64,000 bases of DNA. It comes from Euglena gracilis (taxonomy: Eukaryota > Euglenida > Euglenophyceae > Euglenales). Shown here piece after piece: positions 57,433 to 64,000 of this stretch. Position 1 is the first letter of the stretch, and the number at the start of each line of letters is the position of its first letter. Location of the stretch: NCBI GenBank assembly GCA_039621445.1, contig CP154954.1:9426634-9490633 (forward strand), read 5' to 3'. The notes under the pieces were generated by a model, which made no database searches, was not told the DNA's origin, and worked only from the letters and a program-made list of their open reading frames with translations. Both the position numbers and the translations under genes were made by a program.

Positions 57433-58587
57433 AGTTGAGCAACAAAAAGGGATTTGCCCCCCAAAACGGTTTGGTAACACAAGGGATTTTGTTAATTTGG
57501 GGCCCTCGAACAGTTGAGCAACAAAAAGGGATTTGCCCCCCAAAACGGTTTGGTAACACAAGGGATTTTGTTAATTTGGGGCCCTCGAACAGTTGAGCAA
57601 CAAAAAGGGATTTGCCCCCCAAAAAAGTTTGGTAACACAAGGGATTTTGTTAATTTGGGGCCCTCGAACAGTTGAGCAACAAAAAGGGATTTGCCCCCCA
57701 AAACGGTTTGGTAACACAAGGGATTTTGTTATTTTGGGGCCCTCGAACAGTTGAGCAACAAAAAGGGATTTGCCCCCCAAAAAAGTTTGGTAACACAAGG
57801 GATTTTGTTAATTTGGGGCCCTCGAACAGTTGAGCAACAAAAAGGGATTTGCTCCCCAAACCGGTTTGGTAACACAAGGGATTTTGTTATTTTGGGGCCC
57901 TCGAATGGTTGAGCAACAAAAAGGGATTTGCCCCCCAAACCGGTTTGGTAACACAAGGGATTTTGTTTTTTTGGGGCCCTCGAACAGTTGAGCAACAAAA
58001 AGGGATTTGCCCCCCAAAACGGTTTGGTAACACAAGGGATTTTGTTAATTTGGGGCCCTCGAACAGTTGAGCAACAAAAAGGGATTTGCCCCCCAAAACG
58101 GTTTGGTAACACAAGGGATTTTGTTATTTTGGGGCCCTCGAACAGTTGAGCAACAAAAAGGGATTTGCCCCCCAACCGGTTTGGTAACACAAGGGATTTT
58201 GTTAATTTGGGGCCCTCGAACAGTTGAGCAACAAAAAGGGATTTGCCCCCCAAACCGGTTTGGTAACACAAGGGATTTTGTTACTTTGGGGCCCTCGAAC
58301 AGTTGAGCAACAAAAAGGGATTTGCCCCCCAAAACGGTTTGGTAATGTTATTTTGGGGCCCTCGAACAGTTGAGCAACAAAAAGGGATTTGCCCCCCAAA
58401 ACGGTTTGGTAACACAAGGGATTTTGTTATTTTGGGGCCCTCGAACAGTTGAGCAACAAAAAGGGATTTGCCCCCCAAACCGGTTTGGTAACACAAGGGA
58501 TTTTGTTAATTTGGGGCCCTCGAACAGTTGAGCAACAAAAAGGGATTTGCCCCCCAAACCGGTTTGGTAACACAAGGGATTTTGTTA
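57433..58587. repeat. 79-bp satellite, array 3 (about 14.5 units)
   Basis: Contains one shortened unit (loss of 12 bases at about 58340) that recurs in array 5. Confidence 0.98.
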
Positions 58588-58899
58588 CCATGCCCCCCCC
58601 CCTTACTGTTCCCGTCCCGTGGCCCCCTTTTGGGTCCATGGGAACAGTAAGGGGGGGGGAACAGTAAGGGGGGGGGGGACGAGCTCCCCCCCCCCTTACT
58701 GTTCCCATGGACCATGAACCAACCAACCAAGTTAGAGCCAAAAGGCCACCTAAAATGCCAAAATGAAGCTTTTTGGTTTACATGCTTGAAAATTGCACCT
58801 CCACAACATCCATTTTGGCATTAGGTTGGATTTTGCTGGGGTGGAAAGCACCAAATGGGAACAGTAAGGGGGGGGAACAGTAAAGGGGGGGGGGCATGG
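58588..58899. mobile_element. 312-bp MITE inserted at TA in the satellite
   Basis: Ends CCATGCCCCCCCCCCTTACT.. and ..AGTAAAGGGGGGGGGGCATGG are inverted; TA on both sides (58586-58587, 58900-58901). Inner GTTCCC/GGGAAC repeats; non-coding. TA duplication is as in Tc1/mariner-derived MITEs. Confidence 0.85.
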
Positions 58900-59043
58900 T
58901 ATTTTGGGGCCCTCGAATGGTTGAGCAACAAAAAGGGATTTTGTTATTTTGGGGCCCTCGAATGATTTAGTAATAAAAAGGGATTTGCCCCCTAAAACGG
59001 TTTGGTAACACAAGGGATTTTGGTATTTTGGGGCGCTCGAACA
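58900..59043. repeat. 79-bp satellite, short diverged segment
   Basis: About 1.7 units, more diverged and with a 30-bp deletion in one unit. Confidence 0.9.
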
Positions 59044-59223
59044 CCACCCCCCCCCCCATATTGTCCCACCCACCCCATATTGTCCCTCGGCCCCGGCCGA
59101 CGGGGGGTTTTTTTGGCTCGGCCAATGAAATTTGTTTGCTACCCCCATATTGTCCGCCCCCCCCCCATGTTGTCCAGTCGGGCCTCCCGGGGGGAGGTCG
59201 GTGGGACAACATGGGGGGGGTTG
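59044..59223. mobile_element. 180-bp GGACAATA element, uninterrupted copy (empty site)
   Basis: Same as the outer element at 49998 and 53874 but continuous across CTACCCCCATATTGTCC, i.e. without the 3.4-kb insertion. Ends inverted (CCCCCCATATTGTCCC / GGGACAACATGGGGGG). Confidence 0.9.
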
Positions 59224-62200
59224 CAGTTGAGCAACAAAAAGGGATTTGCCCCCCAAATCGGTTTGGTAACACAAGGGATTTTGTTAATTTGGGGCCCTCG
59301 AACAGTTGAGCAACAAAAAGGGATTTGCCCCCCAAAACGGTTTGGTAGCACAAGGGATTTTGTTATTTCGGGGCCCTCGAACAGTTGAGCAACAAAAAGG
59401 GATTTGCCCCCCAAACCGGTTTGGTAACACAAGGGATTTTGTTACTTTGGGGCCCTCGAACAGTTGAGCAACAAAAAGAGATTTGCCCCTCAAAACGGTT
59501 TGGTAACACAAGGGATTTTGTTAATTTGGGGCCCTCGAACAGCTGAGCAACAAAAAGGGATTTGCCCCCCAAACCGGTTTGGTAACACAAGGGATTTTGT
59601 TATTTTGGGGCCCTCGAATGGTTGAGCAACAAAAAGGGATTTGCCCCCAAAACGGTTTGGTAACACAAGGGATTTTGTTAATTTGGGGCCCTCGAACAGT
59701 TGAGCAACAAAAAGGGATTTGCCCCCCAAAACGGTTTGGTAACACAAGGGATTTTGTTATTTTGGGGCCCTCGAATGGATGAGCAACAAAAAGGGATTTG
59801 CCGCCCAAAACGGTTTGGTAACACAAGGGATTTTGTTATTTTGGGGCCCTCGAATGGTTGAGCAACAAAAAGGGATTTGCCGCCCAAAACGGTTTGGTAA
59901 CACAAGGGATTTTGTTAATTTAGGGCCCTCGAACAGTTGAGCAACAAAAAGGGATTTGCCCCCCAAACCGGTTTGGTAACACAAGGGATTTTGTTATTTT
60001 GGGGCCCTCGAACAGTTGAGCAACAAAAAGGGATTTGCCCCCCAAACCGGTTTGGTAACACAAGGGATTTTGTTAATTTGGGGCCCTCGAACAGTTGAGC
60101 AACAAAAAGGGATTTGCCCCCCAAAACGGTTTGGTAACACAAGGGATTTTGTTATTTTGGGGCCCTCGAACAGTTGAGCAACAAAAAGGGATTTGCCCCC
60201 CAACCGGTTTGGTAACACAAGGGATTTTGTTAATTTGGGGCCCTCGAACAGTTGAGCAACAAAAAGGGATTTGCTCCCCAAACCGGTTTGGTAACACAAG
60301 GGATTTTGTTATTTTGGGGCCCTCGAATGGTTGAGCAACAAAAAGAGATTTGCCCCCCAAACCGGTTTGGTAACACAAGGGATTTTGTTTTTTTGGGGCC
60401 CTCGAACAGTTGAGCAACAAAAAGGGATTTGCCCCCCAAAACGGTTTGGTAACACAAGGGATTTTGTTATTTTGGGGCCCTCGAACAGTTGAGCAACAAA
60501 AAGGGATTTGCCCCCCAAAAAGGTTTGGTAACACAAGGGATTTTGTTATTTTGGGGCCCTCGAACAGTTGAGTAACAAAAAGGGATTTGCCCCCCAAAAC
60601 GGTTTGGTAACACAAAGGATTTTGTTAATTTGGGGCCGTCGAACAGTTGAGCAACAAAAAGGGATTTGCCCCCCAAAACGGTTTGGTAACACAAGGGATT
60701 TTGTTATTTTGGGGCCCTCGAACAGTTGAGCAACAAAAAGGGATTTGCCCCCCAACCGGTTTGGTAACACAAGGGATTTTGTTAATTTGGGGCCCTCGAA
60801 CAGTTGAGCAACAAAAAGGGATTTGCTCCCCAAACCGGTTTGGTAACACAAGGGATTTTGTTATTTTGGGGCCCTCGAATGGTTGAGCAACAAAAAGGGA
60901 TTTGCCCCCCAAACCGGTTTGGTAACACAAGGGATTTTGTTTTTTGGGGGCCCTCGAACAGTTGAGCAACAAAAAGGGATTTGCCCCCCAAACCGGTTTG
61001 GTAACACAAGGGATTTTGTTACTTTGGGGCCCTCGAACAGTTGAGCAACAAAAAGGGATTTGCCCCCCAAAACGGTTTGGTAACACAAGGGATTTTGTCA
61101 TTTTGGGGCCCTCGAACAGTTGAGCAACAAAAAGGGATTTGCCCCCCAAAACGGTTTGGTAATGTTATTTTGGGGCCCTCGAACAGTTGAGCAACAAAAA
61201 GGGATTTTCCCCCCAAAACGGTTTGGTAACACAAGGGATTTTGTTAATTTGGGGCCCTCGAACAGTTGAGCAACAAAAAGGGATTTGCCCCCCAAAACGG
61301 TTTGGTAACACAAGGGATTTTGTTATTTTGGGGCCCTCGAACAGTTGGGCAACAAAAAGGGATTTGCCCCCCAAACCGGTTTGGTAACACAAGGGATTTT
61401 GTTACTTTGGGGCCCTCGAACAGTTGAGCAACAAAAAGGGATTTGCCCCCCAAAACGGTTTGGTAACACAAGGGATTTTGTTACTTTGGGGCCCAGGAAT
61501 GGTTGAGCAACAAAAAGGGATTTGCCCCCCAAAACGGTTTGGTAACACAAGGGATTTTGTTAATTTGTGGCCCTCGAATGGTTGAGCAACAAAAAGGGAT
61601 TTGCCCCCCAAACCGGTTTGGTAACACAAGGGATTTTGTAATTTGGTGCCTTCGAACAGTTGAGCAACAAAAAGGGATTTGCCCCCCAAACCGGTTTGGT
61701 AACACAAGGGATTTTGTTATTTTGGGGCCCTCGAACAGTTGAGCAACAAAAAGGGATTTGCCCCCCAAAACGGTTTGGTAACACAAGGGATTTTGTTATT
61801 TTGGGGCCCTCGAACAGTTGAGCAACAAAAAGGGATTTGCCCCCCAAAACGGTTTGGTAACACAAGGGATTTTGTTATTTGGGGCCCTCGAACAGTTGAG
61901 CAACAAAAAGGGATTTGCCCCCCAAAACGGTTTGGTAACACAAGGGATTTTGTTATTTTGGGGCCCTCGAACAGTTGAGCAACAAAAAGGGATTTGCCCC
62001 CCAACCGGTTTGGTAACACAAGGGATTTTGTTAATTTGGGGCCCTCGAACAGTTGAGCAACAAAAAGGGATTTGCTCCCCAAACCGGTTTGGTAACACAA
62101 GGGATTTTGTTATTTTGGGGCCCTCGAATGGTTGAGCAACAAAAAGGGATTTGCCCCCCAAACCGGTTTGGTAACACAAGGGATTTTGTTTTTTTGGGGC

Positions 62201-64000
62201 CCTCGAACAGTTGAGCAACAAAAAGGGATTTGCCCCCCAAAACGGTTTGGTAACACAAGGGATTTTGTTAATTTGGGGCCCTCGAACAGTTGAGCAACAA
62301 AAAGGGATTTGCCCCCCAAAACGGTTTGGTAACACAAGGGATTTTGTTATTTTGGGGCCCTCGAACAGTTGAGCAACAAAAAGGGATTTGCCCCCCAAAA
62401 CGGTTTGGTAATGTTATTTTGGGGCCCTCGAACAGTTGAGCAACAAAAAGGGATTTGCCCCCCAAAACGGTTTGGTAACACAAGGGATTTTGTTAATTTG
62501 GGGCCCTCGAACAGTTGAGCAACAAAAAGGGATTTGCCCCCCAAAACGGTTTGGTAACACAAGGGATTTTGTTATTTTGGGGCCCTCGAACAGTTGGGCA
62601 ACAAAAAGGGATTTGCCCCCCAAACCGGTTTGGTAACACAAGGGATTTTGTTACTTTGGGGCCCCCGAACAGTTGAGCAACAAAAAGGGATTTGCCCCCC
62701 AAAACGGTTTGGTAACACAAGGGATTTTGTTATTTTGGGGCCCAGGAATGGTTGAGCAACAAAAAGGGATTTGCCCCCCAAAACGGTTTGGTAACACAAG
62801 GGATTTTGTTAATTTGTGGCCCTCGAATGGTTGAGCAACAAAAAGGGATTTGCCCCCCAAACCGGTTTGGTAACACAAGGGATTTTGTAATTTGGTGCCT
62901 TCGAACAGTTGAGCAACAAAAAGGGATTTGCCCCCCAAACCGGTTTGGTAACACAAGGGATTTTGTTATTTTGGGGCCCTCGAACAGTTGAACAACAAAA
63001 AGGGATTTGCCCCCCAAACCGGTTTGGTAACACAAGGGATTTTGTTATTTTGGGGCCCTCGAACAGTTGAGCAACAAAAAGGGATTTGCCCCCCAAACCG
63101 GTTTGGTAATACAAGGGATTTTGTTATTTTGGGGCCCTCGAATGGTTGAGGAAAAAAAAGGGATTTGCCCCCCAAAACGGTTTGGTAACACAAGGGATTT
63201 TGTTAATTTAGGGCCCTCGAACAGTTGAGCAACAAAAAGGGATTTGCCCCCCAAAACGGTTTGGTAACACAAGGGATTTTGTCATTTTGGGGCCCTCGAA
63301 CAGTTGAGCAACAAAAAGGGATTTGCCCCCCAAAACGGTTTGGTAACACAAGGGATTTTGTTAATTTGGGGCCTTCGAATGGTTGAGCAACAAAAAGGGA
63401 TTTGCCCCCCAAACCGGTTTGGTAACACAAGGGATTTTGTTATTTTGGGGCCCTTGAACAGTTGAGCAACAAAAAGGGATTTGCCCCCCAAAACGGTTTG
63501 GTAACACAAGGGATTTTGTTAATTTGGGGCCTTCGAACAGTTGAGCAACAAAAAGGGATTTGCCCCCCAAACCGGTTTGGTAACACAAGGGATTTTGTTA
63601 TTTTGGGGCCCTCGAACAGTTGAGCAACAAAAAGAGATTTGCCCCCCAAACCGGTTTCGTAACACAAGGGATTTTGTTACTTTGGGGCCCTCGAACTGTT
63701 GAGCAACAAAAAGAGACTTGCCCCCCAAAACGATTTGGTAACACAAGGGATTTTGTTAATTTGGGGGCCTCGAACAGTTGAGCAACAAAAAGGGATTTGC
63801 CCCCCAAACCGGTTTGGTAACACAAGGGATTTTGTTATTTTGGGGCCCTCGAAAGGTTGAGCAACAAAAAGGGATTTGCCCCCCAAAACGGTTTGGTAAC
63901 ACAAGGGATTTTGTTAATTTGGGGCCCTCGAACAGTTGAGCAACAAAAAGGGATTTGCCCCCCAAAACGGTTTGGTAACACAAGGGATTTTGTTATTTTG
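59224..64000. repeat. 79-bp satellite, array 5 (about 60 units, continues off the window)
   Basis: Variant units (shortened 'ggtttggtaatgtta', 'ggcccaggaatgg', 'ttgtaatttggtgcc', 'tttgctcccc', 'ccccaaccgg') recur at fixed distances such as 1,249 and 552 bp, showing higher-order duplication blocks. Confidence 0.98.

Noticed and set aside
49246-64000. Dozens of 75-200-codon frames such as MCYQTVLGGKSLFVAQ..
   Set aside because: Products of the 79-bp satellite; the unit length is not a multiple of three so the frames cycle and start codons recur mechanically.
57433-64000. CRISPR-like regular repeat array
   Set aside because: No unique spacers: the whole 79-bp unit repeats, in a eukaryotic context.

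Overview
This window looks like nuclear DNA of a euglenid protist. The best evidence is one minus-strand gene that I could piece together exon by exon. It encodes a receptor-type class III adenylate cyclase of the kinetoplastid/euglenid type, and it is split mainly by non-GT/AG introns whose two ends are complementary. Most of these begin three bases before a CAG and end about five bases after a CTG. That pattern is known from euglenid 'nonconventional' introns. Applying the rule joins the catalytic domain in frame, with spacing that matches trypanosomatid cyclases. Canonical GT-AG introns occur in the same window, also as expected for euglenids.

Layout. 1-9 kb: no convincing gene; short inverted-repeat elements, a 1.1-kb TG microsatellite and a cluster of TGCGCA-type palindromes. 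9.0-9.7 kb: twin spliced microexon units (+) flanking a two-exon minus-strand fragment with weak resemblance to C48 (Ulp1-like) peptidases. 10.7-43.24 kb: the adenylate cyclase gene (-), about 24 small exons in introns of 0.17 to several kb: N-terminal TM1, extracellular Cache-like region, TM2, HAMP-like linker, cyclase domain, uncharacterised C-terminal tail. Its introns hold MITE-like elements, GC-rich palindromes, microsatellites and, at 28.6-31.3 kb (+), a compact island of small unrecognised and partly broken reading frames. 43.3-45.3 kb: nested short elements including one with hAT-like ends. 45.8-48.5 kb (+): 5' part of a non-LTR retrotransposon reading frame with 2A-like 'stop-go' motifs, interrupted by a 1,080-bp inverted-repeat element with an 11-bp target duplication. 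48.6-49.2 kb: GC-rich minisatellite. 49.2-64.0 kb: a 79-bp satellite invaded by several generations of TIR elements. These include a 3,373-bp element present twice (through a 3,876-bp tandem duplication) whose empty target site also survives at 59.1 kb.

The two main themes are the intron structure of the cyclase gene and the diversity of short inverted-repeat elements. Some elements share end structure and target duplications with the nonconventional introns. No rRNA, tRNA, CRISPR or bacterial-type operon was seen. Exon borders given as exact follow from the complementary-end rule plus reading frame; others are approximate (marked).
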